Origin: Burkholderia ubonensis
Lineage (GTDB): Bacteria > Pseudomonadota > Gammaproteobacteria > Burkholderiales > Burkholderiaceae
Length of the DNA stretch: 64,000 nt
Assembly: GCF_001718695.1 (NCBI RefSeq)
Contig: NZ_CP013420.1
Location: forward strand, 3,100,001 to 3,164,000
Direction: 5' to 3'
Shown here: positions 9,151-18,556 of the stretch, piece after piece
Position numbering within the stretch: position 1 is the stretch's first letter
Layout: every line of letters starts with the position of its first letter
Notes under the pieces: model-generated
Seen by the model: only the letters and a program-made list of their open reading frames with translations
The model's database searches: none
What the model was told of the DNA's origin: nothing
Program-made: the position numbers and the translations under genes

Positions 9151-10152
9151 TCAGGACGCCTGAGCGCCCAGCGCCGCCCGCGCGCAGGTCTCGTCGGTGA
9201 CGAGCCCCGACAGCCAGCCGCCGCGCAGCGCGGCGATCACCGCGTCGCGCTTCTTCGGCCCGCCCGCGAACGCGATCGTCGGGCGCTTCGGCGGCGTGTC
9301 GAGCGGCACGCTCGTCACGCGCGCGCTCGTCGACGCGGTGATCCGGCGGCCCTGCGCGTCGATCGGCACGCCGAGCAGTTCGGCAACCGCGCCGAGCGCG
9401 ATCATCTCGTCGCGCTCCTGCTCGGTGATGAAGCCGTCCTCGTAAAGCGGGCAGTGCGTGCCGATGTTGCCGATGCCGACCAGCGCGACGTCGGCTTCGC
9501 CCGACAGCGCCTCGACGATCCGGTACAGCCGGTGATTGCACCACTGCGCGCGTTCGGCGCCGCTGTCCGCGAACAGCGGCGCGGGCAGCAGGAAGTGCTT
9601 GCCGCCCGTCTTCTCGGAGATGTCCTGCGCGACGTCGTAGCGGTTCGACGAGCCGTCGGCGGCGATTGCGCCGACCATCGACACGAGCCGGTGCTGCGGC
9701 CGGTCGATCTGCGCGATCTGCGCGACCGCGGCCTTCAGCGTGCGGCCGCTGCTGACCGCGATCACCATCGGCCGCGTCTCGTTCAGGTAGCGCTCCATCA
9801 CCTGCGCGCCGGCGACCGCGAGCTTGCGGTCGATCGCCTCGGGCGCGTCGTCGTCGACCGGCACGACTTCGCACATCGACAGGCCGTAGCGTTTCGACAG
9901 TTGCGTGCCGAGATCGAGACAGTCGGCGAGCTGGTGGTCGACGCGCACGCGGATCAGGTTCTTCTCGACCGCGAACGCGACGAGGCGCTGCGCGACCGGG
10001 CGCGACACCTGGAGCTTCTCGGCGATTTCGTTCTGCGTGTCGCCCGCGACGTAGTAGAGCCACGCGGCGCGGGTGGCGAGATCGAGTTTTTCGGAGGACT
10101 TGGGCACGATAGCGATTGAATTCGGATCCTGGCGGGCCGGCCGGCGGCGCAT
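9151..10152 (-). CDS. SorC/DeoR-type sugar-binding transcriptional regulator of the polyol island
   Basis: Two-part regulator of 333 residues. The N-terminal helix-turn-helix (about 39-60, TQNEIAEKLQVSRPVAQRLV) is followed by a SorC-type sugar-phosphate-binding domain with the conserved VGIGNIG and VSSGRT segments. Relatives activate or repress polyol operons in response to a phosphorylated sugar. It is the last gene of the leftward arabinitol operon, placed between the two halves of the island, and is the obvious candidate to bind the paired 43-bp sites. Confidence 0.88.
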   Translation of the reverse strand: MRRRPARQDPNSIAIVPKSSEKLDLATRAAWLYYVAGDTQNEIAEKLQVSRPVAQRLVAFAVEKNLIRVRVDHQLADCLDLGTQLSKRYGLSMCEVVPVDDDAPEAIDRKLAVAGAQVMERYLNETRPMVIAVSSGRTLKAAVAQIAQIDRPQHRLVSMVGAIAADGSSNRYDVAQDISEKTGGKHFLLPAPLFADSGAERAQWCNHRLYRIVEALSGEADVALVGIGNIGTHCPLYEDGFITEQERDEMIALGAVAELLGVPIDAQGRRITASTSARVTSVPLDTPPKRPTIAFAGGPKKRDAVIAALRGGWLSGLVTDETCARAALGAQAS

Positions 10153-10204
10153 GGGTACGCACTGTACCGCACTCGCCGCCGCGGCCGGCCCGCGTGTCGG
10201 TCAG

Positions 10205-11686
10205 TCAGGCGAGCCGTGCGCGCGACGGCTCGTAGAGCGGGCGCACGTGCCGGTACAGCGCGCGGAACGCGGCGAGGCGCTCGCGCAGCGCCGCATGGCG
10301 CGCGGCGTCGGGCGCGTATTCGGCGCGCACCGGCGGCTTGCCCAGCACCGCGTGCGGATCGCCGCCGACCGCGAGCCAGCCGAGCCGCGCCGCGCCGAGC
10401 GCGGCACCCGTCTCGCCGCCGCCGTGCTGGCGGGTGCGCACGTTCAGCGCATCGGCGATCAGCTGCGCCCAGTACGCGCTGCGCGCGCCGCCGCCGATCA
10501 GCGACAGCGCGTCGGCCTCGACGCCGGCCGCATGCAGCGCGTCGAAGCCGTCGGCGAGGCCGAGCGTCACGCCTTCGAGCACCGCATAGCCGAGATGCGC
10601 GCGTTCGGTCGCATGGGTCATCCCGAAGAACACGCCCTGCGCGTACGGATCGTTGTGCGGCGTGCGCTCGCCCGACAGGTAGGGCAGGAACAGCGGCGCG
10701 GTGGCGAGCGCGCCGGCGTCGAGCGCCTCGACTTCCGCGAGCAGCGTCGGCTCGTCGGTGCCGGTCAGCTTGCAGACCCAGCGCAGGCAGCTCGCCGCCG
10801 ACAGCACGACGCTCATCAGCTGCCAGCGGTCGGGAATCGCGTGGCAGAACGCGTGTACCGCGGACGCCGGGTTCGGCATGAAGCGGTCGCCGACGACGCT
10901 CAGCACGCCCGACGTGCCGAGCGACACGAAGCCGTCGCCCGCGTGGATCGCGCCGATGCCGAGCGCGCTCGTCGCGTTGTCGCCGCCGCCGCCCGCGACG
11001 ACGACCGCTTCCGACAGCCCGAGCTCGCGCGCGACGTCGGCGCGCAGGGTGCCCGACGGCGCGTTGCCTTCGACGATCCACGGCATCTGCGCGCGCGTCA
11101 TCCCGCATGCGGCGAGCAGCGCGTCGGACCAGTCGCGGCGCGCGACGTCGAGCCACAGCGTGCCCGCGGCGTCGGACGGATCGGACACCTTCGCGCCCGT
11201 CAGCATGAACCGCAGGTAGTCCTTCGGCATCAGCACGCAGGCCGTCGCCGCGAACAGGCCGGGTTCGTGCTTCGCGACCCACAGCAGCTTCGGCGCGGTG
11301 AAGCCAGGCATCGCGAGATTGCCGGTGAGCGCATGCAGGTCCGGCGCGCGTTCGGTGAGCAGCGCGCATTCGTCGGCGCTGCGCATGTCGTTCCACAGGA
11401 TCGCGGGACGCAGCACGCGATCGGCGCGGTCGAGCAGCACCGCGCCGTGCATCTGGCCCGACAGCCCGATGCCGCGCACCTGCGCGAACGCGTGCGGGTG
11501 ACGCTCGCGCAGCGCGGCGAGCGCGGCGCGCGTGCCGCGCCACCAGTCGTCCGGATGCTGTTCGGCCCAGCGCGGGCGCGGCCGCGACACGGTGAACGGC
11601 GCGCCCGCGGTGCCGACGACCGTGCCGTCCGGGGCGAGCAGCAGCACCTTCACTTCCGAGGTGCCGAGGTCGATGCCGAGATACAT
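10205..11686 (-). CDS. xylB: Xylulokinase (D-arabinitol pathway kinase)
   Basis: FGGY-family kinase that phosphorylates D-xylulose to xylulose 5-phosphate for the pentose phosphate pathway. The 493-residue product has the N-terminal phosphate motif DLGTS (6-10), the substrate region GQMHG (78-82), the catalytic Asp236 in GGGGDNATSALG, and C-terminal ATP site SLIGGGARS. Located between arabinitol dehydrogenase and the SorC regulator, it completes the route arabinitol to xylulose to xylulose-5-P, so dalK would also be a fair name. Confidence 0.9.
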   Translation of the reverse strand: MYLGIDLGTSEVKVLLLAPDGTVVGTAGAPFTVSRPRPRWAEQHPDDWWRGTRAALAALRERHPHAFAQVRGIGLSGQMHGAVLLDRADRVLRPAILWNDMRSADECALLTERAPDLHALTGNLAMPGFTAPKLLWVAKHEPGLFAATACVLMPKDYLRFMLTGAKVSDPSDAAGTLWLDVARRDWSDALLAACGMTRAQMPWIVEGNAPSGTLRADVARELGLSEAVVVAGGGGDNATSALGIGAIHAGDGFVSLGTSGVLSVVGDRFMPNPASAVHAFCHAIPDRWQLMSVVLSAASCLRWVCKLTGTDEPTLLAEVEALDAGALATAPLFLPYLSGERTPHNDPYAQGVFFGMTHATERAHLGYAVLEGVTLGLADGFDALHAAGVEADALSLIGGGARSAYWAQLIADALNVRTRQHGGGETGAALGAARLGWLAVGGDPHAVLGKPPVRAEYAPDAARHAALRERLAAFRALYRHVRPLYEPSRARLA

Positions 11687-11785
11687 GTGCGATCCGTTCC
11701 GTCAGGGAGGAGCCGCTACTTTAGCCGCGCGGGCGCGGGCGTGCCAATGCCGGCAGACCCGACGCGCGGCCGGGCGCCGGCGCAC

Positions 11786-13180
11786 TCAGCGCTGCGCGAG
11801 CCACGCATCGACGCGCGCGAGGCCGGCGCGCACCGCGTCGACGAGCACGGCGTTGCCGGCGAGCGCCCCCCACAGCTGGCGCTGCGCGCACAGCGCGGCG
11901 ACCGGGTCGCCGGCCGCCACGATCGCGCGCGCGGCGCCTTCGTCCATCACGCCGTCCTGGTATTCATACGGCAGCGCGCCGCGGGCCCAGCGCTCGAGGA
12001 AGCGCAGGAACAGCGCGGGCAGCACCGCGGTCGCGACCGGCGCCGCGCCGCGCGCGATGCATTCGGCGAGCGTCGGCGCGATGAAGCCGGGCAGCTTCGA
12101 GAAGCCGTCCGCGGCGACGCGCTGGTTGGTGTCGAGCACGTACGGGTTGCCGAAGCGCTCGAGCACGACGTCCCGATAGCGCGCGAGATCGAGCGGGCTC
12201 GGAGTGAGGCACGGGATCACGTCCTGCGTCGCGTAGTCGTGCGCGAAGCGGCGGATCGCCGCGTCGTGCGTGCCTTCGTGGATGTACGTATGGCCCGCCA
12301 GCGTGCCGGCCCAGGCAATGCAGCTGTGCGTCGCGTTGAGCAGGCGGATCTTCGCTTCCTCGTACGGATGCACGTCGTCGACGAGTTCGGCGCCCGCCCG
12401 CTCCCATTGCGGCCGGCCGGCCGCGAAGCGATCCTCGATCACCCACTGGATGAACGATTCGCCCATCACCGGGCACGCGTCGTCGACGCCGGTTGCCGCG
12501 CGCACGCGCTCGCGCACGTCGGCGGTCGGGCGCGGCGTGATCCGGTCGACCATCGCGCTTGGGGCTGCGACGTGCGCATCGAACCAGTCGAGCAGGTCGC
12601 GCGCGCCGCGCCGTTCGAGGAATTCGCGCATCCCCGCGCGAAAGCGTGCGCCGTTGCTGCGCAGGTTGTCGCAGCTCTGCAGCGTGAGCGGGCCCGCGCC
12701 GCGCTTCATCCGCTCGGCGAGCAGCGCGGCGAGCGCGCCATACAGCGTCGTGCGCGCGCCCTGCAGGTCGGCCGCGAGATCGGGGTTCGCAAGGTCGAGC
12801 CGGTTGTGCTCGTCGAGGTAGTAGCCGCCTTCGGTGACGGTGAACGACACGATCCGGCATGCGGGGTCCGCGCCGGCGTCGATCAGCGCGGCGAGATCGA
12901 TCGACCACGGCAGCACGCGCGTGATCGCGCGGATCGTCTCGTACGCGCGCTCGCCTTGCGGCGTGACCGTCTCGAGCGTGTACGCGCCGTGCTGCGCGGC
13001 AAGCGCATCCATGGTCGCGCGCATGTCGTCGCGGATGTTGCCGACGACCAGCGACCATCGCTCGGCGGCCGGCACGGCCGCGTTCACGCGATGCAGGTAC
13101 CACGCCTGGTGCGCGCGGTGGAACGATCCGGCGCCGATGTGCAGCAGCACGGGCGGGTGCTCGGAAGGCGATGCGGTCAT
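11786..13180 (-). CDS. dalD: D-arabinitol 4-dehydrogenase (mannitol dehydrogenase family)
   Basis: Long-chain polyol dehydrogenase, 464 residues, that oxidises D-arabinitol to D-xylulose (or mannitol to fructose in close relatives). It begins with the nucleotide-binding GAGSFHRAHQ and carries the catalytic cluster Lys277, Asn282 and His285 in EEAKIRLLNATH. Association with xylulokinase favours arabinitol over mannitol as the main substrate. A GGAG ribosome site precedes the ATG. First gene of the leftward operon, 61 bp downstream of operator B. Confidence 0.88.
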   Translation of the reverse strand: MTASPSEHPPVLLHIGAGSFHRAHQAWYLHRVNAAVPAAERWSLVVGNIRDDMRATMDALAAQHGAYTLETVTPQGERAYETIRAITRVLPWSIDLAALIDAGADPACRIVSFTVTEGGYYLDEHNRLDLANPDLAADLQGARTTLYGALAALLAERMKRGAGPLTLQSCDNLRSNGARFRAGMREFLERRGARDLLDWFDAHVAAPSAMVDRITPRPTADVRERVRAATGVDDACPVMGESFIQWVIEDRFAAGRPQWERAGAELVDDVHPYEEAKIRLLNATHSCIAWAGTLAGHTYIHEGTHDAAIRRFAHDYATQDVIPCLTPSPLDLARYRDVVLERFGNPYVLDTNQRVAADGFSKLPGFIAPTLAECIARGAAPVATAVLPALFLRFLERWARGALPYEYQDGVMDEGAARAIVAAGDPVAALCAQRQLWGALAGNAVLVDAVRAGLARVDAWLAQR

Positions 13181-13241
13181 CCGGTGTCTCCTGTCGCGAT
13201 CGGATGCCGGCCTGGCAGGGAAGCCGGCGATCCGCGCTGTC

Positions 13242-13284
13242 GAATACGATCATTTGCTCTACGTGTGAGCGAATGATCGTATTC
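13242..13284 (-). promoter_or_regulatory. Polyol-island operator B (near-perfect 18-7-18 inverted repeat)
   Basis: The arms GAATACGATCATTTGCTC and GAGCGAATGATCGTATTC match as an inverted repeat at 17 of 18 positions, around a 7-bp spacer. It lies 61 bp upstream of dalD and is the counterpart of the site at 3044-3086. Such symmetry in a GC-rich genome strongly suggests a binding site for a dimer or tetramer; assignment to the SorC-type regulator is inferred. Confidence 0.65.
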
Positions 13285-13356
13285 AGGCGAGCGAAAGTCA
13301 AGGCGTGCGCGCGGCTTTTCGATGGTGCGCTGCGGCGGGGTGGGGCGGGGAAGCGG

Positions 13357-13392
13357 GCGGCGAATCAGGCGGCGAATCAGGCGGCGAATCAG
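13357..13392. repeat. Three exact tandem copies of a 12-bp unit
   Basis: GCGGCGAATCAG is repeated three times without a break in the gap between the dalD promoter and kynA. The rest of the gap 13181-13564 holds the operator at 13242 and a stem-loop at 13516, and no convincing gene. Confidence 0.8.
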
Positions 13393-13515
13393 ACCGGCGC
13401 GGCGGCGCAGATAGCGGCAGCGTGCCGAAGCGGCTGCACCGGCGCGCCACGGTGGCGGAGGAACGCGTCGAGCGTCGTCTGACCGCCCGCGCCGGCCTTG
13501 CCGCGCGCATATGAT

Positions 13516-13548
13516 GCGGCCCGCTCGTCGTCACGACGCGCGGGCCGC
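13516..13548 (-). terminator. Strong stem-loop downstream of kynA
   Basis: Fifteen-base arms (GCGGCCCGC-T-CGTCG and CGACG-C-GCGGGCCGC, one mismatch) close a 3-base loop about 17 bp past the kynA stop. There is no T-run, so it may be a rho-assisted or mRNA-stabilising hairpin rather than a classic terminator. Confidence 0.5.
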
Positions 13549-13564
13549 GTGAGCCGCGCGTGCG

Positions 13565-14500
13565 CTACAGCGTCGTGCGCACGTGCCAGAGCTCGGGGAA
13601 CAGCACGACGTCGAGCATCTTGCGCAGATAGGGCGCGCCGCTCGTGCCGCCCGTGCCCTGCTTGAAGCCGATGATGCGCTCGACGGTCGTCACGTGCCGG
13701 AAACGCCACTGGCGGAACGCGTCCTCGAGATCGACCAGCTCCTCGGCCATCTCGTACAGCTCCCAGTGCTGCTGCGGATGCCGGTACACCTCGAGCCACG
13801 CGGCCTCGACCGTTTCGTCGTGCTGCGTCGGCTGGGTCCAGTCGCGCGCGAGCCGCGACGGCGCGATGGGGAAGCCGCGCCGCGCGAGCAGGCGCACGAC
13901 CTCGTCGTAGAACGACGGCGCCTCGAGCGTCGCGCGCACCTGTTCGAGGATGTCCGGCCGATGCGCATGCGGCTGCAGCATCTGCGGGTTCTTGTTGCCG
14001 AGCATGAATTCGAGCTGGCGGTACTGGTACGACTGGAAGCCCGACGACTGGCCGAGATACGGCCGCATCGCCGAATACTCGGACGGCGTCATCGTCGCGA
14101 GCACGTTCCACGCCTGCACGAGCTGCTCGAAAATGCGCGACACGCGCGCGAGCATCTTGAACGCGGGCGGCAGCGCGTCGCGATGCACCGCGTCGAGCGC
14201 CGCGCGCAGCTCGAACAGCGCGAGCTTCATCCACAGCTCGCTCGTCTGATGCTGGATGATGAACAGCATCTCGTTGTGATCGGGCGACAGCGGATGCTGC
14301 GCGTCGAGGATCTGGTTCAGCGACAGGTAGTCGCCGTAGCTCATCGACTTCGAGAAATCGAGCTGCGCGTTGTGCCAGCCGGCTTGCTCGCCGGCTTCGC
14401 CCGGCACGTGCGGCGCTTCGTGCGCCGGGTGTACAGGGGCTGGGGTACGTGCGCCCGAGAACGGGCAGCCCGCCGGCGCGTCGCTGCCGGACGGTTGCAT
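13565..14500 (-). CDS. kynA: Tryptophan 2,3-dioxygenase KynA
   Basis: Haem enzyme that opens the indole ring of L-tryptophan to N-formylkynurenine, first step of the kynurenine pathway. From ATG 14500 the product is 311 residues. Diagnostic segments are [21 protein letters not shown], the haem-ligand region [18 protein letters not shown], and the near-terminal [15 protein letters not shown]. An alternative ATG at 14524 exists, but its GGAG abuts the codon; relatives, as I recall them, start MQP. It is the last gene of kynB-kynU-kynA. Confidence 0.95.
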   Translation of the reverse strand: MQPSGSDAPAGCPFSGARTPAPVHPAHEAPHVPGEAGEQAGWHNAQLDFSKSMSYGDYLSLNQILDAQHPLSPDHNEMLFIIQHQTSELWMKLALFELRAALDAVHRDALPPAFKMLARVSRIFEQLVQAWNVLATMTPSEYSAMRPYLGQSSGFQSYQYRQLEFMLGNKNPQMLQPHAHRPDILEQVRATLEAPSFYDEVVRLLARRGFPIAPSRLARDWTQPTQHDETVEAAWLEVYRHPQQHWELYEMAEELVDLEDAFRQWRFRHVTTVERIIGFKQGTGGTSGAPYLRKMLDVVLFPELWHVRTTL

Positions 14501-14545
14501 ATGACCAGAATTCACGACTTCCATCTCCAGATTTGAATGTGTATC

Positions 14546-14579
14546 GCTGGGGGCGCCTAGCTGGGGGCGCCTAGCTGGG
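14546..14579. repeat. 14-bp direct repeat between kynU and kynA
   Basis: The unit GCTGGGGGCGCCTA occurs twice back-to-back, followed by a partial third copy GCTGGG. It occupies most of the short kynU-kynA spacer and probably arose by slippage. Confidence 0.75.
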
Positions 14580-14601
14580 CCGCTTGGCCCGCGGCAGCAG
14601 G

Positions 14602-15855
14602 TCAGGTCACCGCGCCGCGCGTGGCGAACTCGGGCGCTTTCCATGCGCCGGTGTCGAGGATGTCGCGCAGCGTCTCGACGGCGTCCCACACGTCGGCGAA
14701 GCGCGTATAGAGCGGCGTGAAGCCGAAGCGCAGCACGTGCGGCTCGCGATAGTCGCCGATCACGCCGCGCGCGATCAGCGCCTGCATCACCTCGTAGCCG
14801 TGCGGATGCTCGAAGCTCGCCTGCGAGCCGCGCTGGTGATGGCTGCGCGGCGTGACGAGCTTCAGCGAATGACCCTCGCAGCGCGCCTCGACGAGCGCGA
14901 CGAACGCGTCGGTCAGCGCGAGCGACTTGCGGCGGATCGCGTGCATGTCGGTCTGCAGGAACACGTCGAGCCCGCATTCGACCATCGACATCGACACGAT
15001 CGGCTGCGTGCCGCACAGGAAGCGCGCGATGCCGGGATCGGGCGCGAACCCGGGCTGCATCGCGAACGGCGCGCGGTGGCCCCACCAGCCGGACAGCGGC
15101 TGCGAGAAATGCGCGTGATGGCGCTTCGGCACCCACACGAACGCGGGCGAGCCGGGGCCGCCGTTCAGGTACTTGTACGTGCAGCCGACCGCGCCGTCCG
15201 CGCGCGCGCCGTTCAGGTCGACCGGCACCGCGCCCGCCGAATGCGCGAGATCCCACAGCATCAGCGCGCCCGCGTCGTGCACGAGCTGCGTGACGGCCGG
15301 CATGTCGTGCATGTAGCCGGTGCGATAGTTCACGTGCGTGATCATCGCGACCGCGGTGTCGTCGCCGAGCGCGTCGGGCAGGTCGGCCGGATCGTCGATC
15401 AGGCGCAGCTCGTAGCCGCCGCCGAGCTGCGCGATCAGCCCCTGCGCGATGTACAGGTCGGTCGGGAAGTTCGAGCGCTCCGACACGATCACGCGGCGCT
15501 CGGGCGCGCGCTCGGCCTGATGGCGCAGCATCGCGGACAGCAGCTTGAACAGGTTGATCGAGATCGTATCGGTGACGACGGTCTCGTCCGGTGCGCCGCC
15601 GATCAGCGTCGCGAGCTTGTCGCCGAGGCGGCGCGGCAGCGCGAACCAGCCGGCGGTGTTCCAGCTGCGGATCAGGCCGTCGCCCCATTCGGCGCCGATC
15701 ACCTGCTGCGCGCGGGCGGCCGACGCGCGCGGCTGCGCGCCGAGCGAGTTGCCGTCGAGGTAAATCACGCCGTCGGGCAGCGCGAACTGGCCGCGCAGCG
15801 GGGCGAGCGGGTCGTCGCGGTCGAGCGCGAGCGCATCTTCACGGGTCTTGATCAT
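14602..15855 (-). CDS. kynU: Kynureninase KynU
   Basis: PLP-dependent enzyme cleaving kynurenine to anthranilate and alanine. The 417-residue product has the fold-type I aminotransferase layout: [12 protein letters not shown], the cofactor-aspartate segment [14 protein letters not shown], and the Schiff-base lysine in [15 protein letters not shown]. Length equals the family norm. It lies 27 bp after kynB and about 100 bp before kynA, so the trio is a single transcription unit. Confidence 0.95.
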   Translation of the reverse strand: MIKTREDALALDRDDPLAPLRGQFALPDGVIYLDGNSLGAQPRASAARAQQVIGAEWGDGLIRSWNTAGWFALPRRLGDKLATLIGGAPDETVVTDTISINLFKLLSAMLRHQAERAPERRVIVSERSNFPTDLYIAQGLIAQLGGGYELRLIDDPADLPDALGDDTAVAMITHVNYRTGYMHDMPAVTQLVHDAGALMLWDLAHSAGAVPVDLNGARADGAVGCTYKYLNGGPGSPAFVWVPKRHHAHFSQPLSGWWGHRAPFAMQPGFAPDPGIARFLCGTQPIVSMSMVECGLDVFLQTDMHAIRRKSLALTDAFVALVEARCEGHSLKLVTPRSHHQRGSQASFEHPHGYEVMQALIARGVIGDYREPHVLRFGFTPLYTRFADVWDAVETLRDILDTGAWKAPEFATRGAVT

Positions 15856-15882
15856 GATGGGTCGGGGTTGGTGGTCGAGGGT

Positions 15883-16524
15883 TCAGGCGGCGCGGCCGGG
15901 CAGCGCGCGCAGCACGGCGCGCACGGGGCTCGCGTCGAGCGTCGCGAGCTTGAGCGGCAGCGCGATCAGTTCATAGTCGCCGGCCGGCACGGCGTCGAGC
16001 ACGATGCCTTCCAGGATCGCCATCCGGTGCGCGCGAATGCGGCGATGCGCGTCCATCGTCTTCGATTCCTGCGGATCGAGCGACGGCGTGTCGATGCCGA
16101 TCAGCTTCACGCCGCGCTCGGCGAGCAGGTCGATGGTGTCGGGCGCGACCGCGCAGAAATCCGGGTCCCATTGCGCGGCGGGCGCATGCGCATAGGTGCG
16201 CAGCAGCACGCGCGGCGGTACGCCGTCGAGCGCGGCCGCGACGTCGTCCGGCATGACGACGGGGGATGCGCCGATGCAGTGGATCACGCGGCACCGGCCG
16301 AGGTAGGCGTCGAGCGGCACCGCGCCGATCGGCGCGCCGTCGGCGTCATAGTGGAGCGGCGCGTCGGTGTGCGCGCCGGTATGCGGCGACAGCGTCAGGC
16401 GCGCGACGTTGACGGGCGAGCCCGCCTCCATCCGCCAGACGCGTTCGACGGTGACCGGCGTGTCGCCCGGCCACACGGGGGTGGCGGGGTCGACCGGCGG
16501 CGAGATGTCCCAGAGGGTGTCCAT
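15883..16524 (-). CDS. kynB: Kynurenine formamidase KynB
   Basis: Cyclase-family metal-dependent hydrolase converting N-formylkynurenine to kynurenine and formate. The 213 residues include the metal motif [11 protein letters not shown] with His48, His52, Asp54 and His58. The start ATG 16524 gives [10 protein letters not shown], the usual family opening; longer in-frame starts would run into the kynR gene. First gene of kynBUA, divergent from kynR across a 130-bp promoter region with two palindromes. Confidence 0.94.
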   Translation of the reverse strand: MDTLWDISPPVDPATPVWPGDTPVTVERVWRMEAGSPVNVARLTLSPHTGAHTDAPLHYDADGAPIGAVPLDAYLGRCRVIHCIGASPVVMPDDVAAALDGVPPRVLLRTYAHAPAAQWDPDFCAVAPDTIDLLAERGVKLIGIDTPSLDPQESKTMDAHRRIRAHRMAILEGIVLDAVPAGDYELIALPLKLATLDASPVRAVLRALPGRAA

Positions 16525-16530
16525 GGCATG

Positions 16531-16589
16531 GCGAAGCAGCGAAATGATGCTTCGCATGATAGGCGGACGCTCGCAAAAAGTGCTTGCGA
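16531..16589. promoter_or_regulatory. Two palindromes in the kynB-kynR divergent promoter (candidate KynR sites)
   Basis: GCGAAGCA (16531-16538) pairs with TGCTTCGC (16548-16555), and TCGCAA (16571-16576) pairs with TTGCGA (16584-16589). The two dyads share the TGCTT-CG element and are spaced within the 130-bp divergent region. Lrp-type regulators often bind several phased sites, so these are candidates for KynR control, probably with kynurenine as inducer. Confidence 0.45.
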
Positions 16590-16654
16590 AATAACCATGG
16601 ACAAACCGCCAGATTGGCAGATAATTCGAAGCAGAGAGGAAACGGAGACCAAAA

Positions 16655-17155
16655 ATGCACGCGATCACGCTCGACGCCACCGACTGCCGGATTCTCGCGG
16701 TCCTGCAGGAGGAAGGCAGAATCAGCAACCTCGATCTTGCCGAACGGATTTCCTTGTCGCCATCGGCCTGCCTGCGGCGCATGCGCCTGCTGGAGGACCA
16801 GGGCGTGATCGAGCATTACCGCGCGTGCCTGAGCCGGGAGAAGCTCGGCTTCGAGCTGGAGGCGTTCGTGCAGGTGTCGATGCGCAACGAGCAGACGCAG
16901 TGGCACGAACGATTCGCCGAGGAACTGCGCGAATGGCCGGAGGTGGTCGGCGCGTTCGTCGTGACGGGCGAGAGCCACTACCTGCTGCGGGTGCTCGCGC
17001 ACAACCTCAAGCACTATTCGGATTTCGTGCTGAACCGGCTGTACAAGGCGCCGGGCGTGATGGACATCCGTTCCAACATCGTGCTGCAGACGCTGAAGGA
17101 CGAGGCGGGCGCGCCGGTCGTGCTGGCGCGCACCGGGGCGATCAAAGCTGTGTGA
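16655..17155 (+). CDS. kynR: Lrp/AsnC-family regulator of the kynurenine operon (KynR)
   Basis: Feast/famine-type regulator, 166 residues. The N-terminal helix-turn-helix ([29 protein letters not shown]) is followed by the RAM ligand-binding domain with the usual [11 protein letters not shown] strand. It is divergent from kynBUA, which matches the KynR arrangement known in Pseudomonas and Burkholderia, where it activates the operon with kynurenine. It ends 14 bp inside the convergent flavin reductase gene. Confidence 0.9.
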   Translation: MHAITLDATDCRILAVLQEEGRISNLDLAERISLSPSACLRRMRLLEDQGVIEHYRACLSREKLGFELEAFVQVSMRNEQTQWHERFAEELREWPEVVGAFVVTGESHYLLRVLAHNLKHYSDFVLNRLYKAPGVMDIRSNIVLQTLKDEAGAPVVLARTGAIKAV

Positions 17156-17651
17156 GGCCGTGGAAGCCGCCGCCGTGGAACACGAGCGGCGCGGTGGCGC
17201 CGGCATCCGGATGCACGCCGCAGCGCTCGACCTCGCCGACGAAGATCACGTGGTCGCCTTCGTCGTAGCGGCTGCGGTTGTGGCACTCGAACCACGCGAT
17301 CGCGCCGTCGAGCACGGGCATCCCCGAGTTGCCGGCCGCGTGCGCGATGCCCTCGAAGCGGTCGCCCTTGTAGGTCGAGAAGCGCTTGCACAGGTCGAGC
17401 TGCGATGCCGCGAGCACGTTGACGACGTAGTGGCTGTTGCTGCGGAACACCGGCATCGACGCCGACTTGTGCGCGAGGCTCCACAGCACGAGCGGCGGGT
17501 CGAGCGACACCGAGTTGAACGAGCTCGCGGTGATGCCGATCAGCTGCCCGGACGGCGCGCGCGTCGTGATCACGGTCACGCCGGTCGCAAACTGGCCGAG
17601 CGCCTGCCGGAACGCGGCGGCGTCGAAATTCGGCGGCGTTGCGCGGCTCAT
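17142..17651 (-). CDS. Flavin reductase-like FMN-binding protein
   Basis: Flavin reductase domain protein (split-barrel, HpaC/NtaB group), 169 residues. Characteristic segments are GQFATGVTVITT, GITASSFNSVSLDPPLVLWSL, FVVNVL-like HYVVNVLAAS and the C-terminal HGGGFH. Such proteins supply reduced FMN or FAD to a two-component monooxygenase, but no oxygenase gene is adjacent, so the partner is unknown. The 3' end overlaps kynR. Confidence 0.85.
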   Translation of the reverse strand: MSRATPPNFDAAAFRQALGQFATGVTVITTRAPSGQLIGITASSFNSVSLDPPLVLWSLAHKSASMPVFRSNSHYVVNVLAASQLDLCKRFSTYKGDRFEGIAHAAGNSGMPVLDGAIAWFECHNRSRYDEGDHVIFVGEVERCGVHPDAGATAPLVFHGGGFHGLTQL

Positions 17652-17883
17652 CGGGCGGCCATCCGGAACGGGGCGCGCGCACACGGCGCGCGGCGGGTGA
17701 AGCGGGCGAAGGGCGACAAGGCGGTCAGTCTGGAAATGGGACGCATGGCGCGATTTTAGCGGAATCGACCGTGGCGGGACGCTGCGCCCCGCGCATCCGG
17801 TCGGTATGGTGGCGCAACGAACTTGCCGGCGAAGGATGGCGCGACGCGCGGCGGCCGGTGGTGCAAGCCCGTCATCGGCGTGA

Positions 17884-17899
17884 GCGGGCTTCAGCCCGC
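17884..17899. terminator. Short GC stem at the end of the 17891 gene
   Basis: GCGGGCT and AGCCCGC form a 7-bp stem with a 2-base loop that includes the stop codon of the membrane protein gene. It lacks a T-run, so termination is only a possibility. Confidence 0.3.
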
Positions 17900-18556
17900 C
17901 GCGCCGAGCCCGAGCGACAGCGCGCCGATCAGGATCAGGCTCGACGCCCACAGCGCATCGAGGTTGAACCAGCTCCGTGACACGAACTTCAGCCCGAGGT
18001 AGCGATAGACGAGCCACGCGAGCAGTCCGCCGGCGGCGAGCATCGCGGTGGCGTGCGCGGTTGCGACGACGAGCGCCATCCCGAGGTTCGCATTCACGAG
18101 CGCCGTCGCCGCCCGATGCCCCGGGTCCATGTCGATCCCGCAGAGCCCGAGATAGATCGGCACCAGCATCAGCCCCGCGCCGTGCGCGATCGCCACCGCG
18201 AACGACCAGAGCCCGAGCCGCGACGGCGGAATGCGCGCGAGGATCCGCGGGTGGCGCGGCCGCAGCAGCAGGAAGGCCCCGCAGGCGATCACGAGCACGC
18301 TCGCGCCGATCCGGATCGGCGCCTGCCACGCGACGAGCGCGGCGAGCGCCGCGAACGGCAGCATCATCGCGAACACCGACAGCGCGTGCCCGAGCGCGAG
18401 ATAGCCGAGCGCCGCGACCAGCGCGCGGCTGCTGCGCGCCATCAGTCCGTTCGACACGGCCAGCGGCCATCCCATCGCGGGATTGAACCCGTGATAGAGG
18501 CCGCTTGCCAGCACCGCGGACCAGAGACCGACCTGGGCCGTGACGTGGCCGCTCAA
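17891..18556 (-). CDS. Uncharacterised multi-pass membrane protein coupled to SBP56
   Basis: Hydrophobic protein of about 221 residues with roughly six membrane segments. Conserved-looking polar motifs sit within or beside the helices: GLYHGFNPAMGW, LGHALSVFAMM, IAHGAGLM, and TAHATAMLAAGG. The histidines and pseudo-repeat resemble small metal or sulfur transporters (NicO/TauE style), but I cannot assign a family. No ATG fits; a TTG at 18556 overlaps the SBP56 stop as TTGA, suggesting tight translational coupling. The function is unknown and is probably tied to the SBP56 enzyme. Confidence 0.7.
   Translation of the reverse strand: MSGHVTAQVGLWSAVLASGLYHGFNPAMGWPLAVSNGLMARSSRALVAALGYLALGHALSVFAMMLPFAALAALVAWQAPIRIGASVLVIACGAFLLLRPRHPRILARIPPSRLGLWSFAVAIAHGAGLMLVPIYLGLCGIDMDPGHRAATALVNANLGMALVVATAHATAMLAAGGLLAWLVYRYLGLKFVSRSWFNLDALWASSLILIGALSLGLGAAG

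Noticed and set aside
10073..13276. A 1067-codon open frame on the plus strand opposite the SorC, xylB and dalD genes
   Set aside because: It is an arginine/alanine-rich antisense frame produced by GC-rich third positions; the opposite-strand genes carry clear domains and motifs.
13357..13392. Short tandem repeats as a CRISPR array
   Set aside because: Copies are contiguous 12-mers without spacers, and no cas genes occur in the window.
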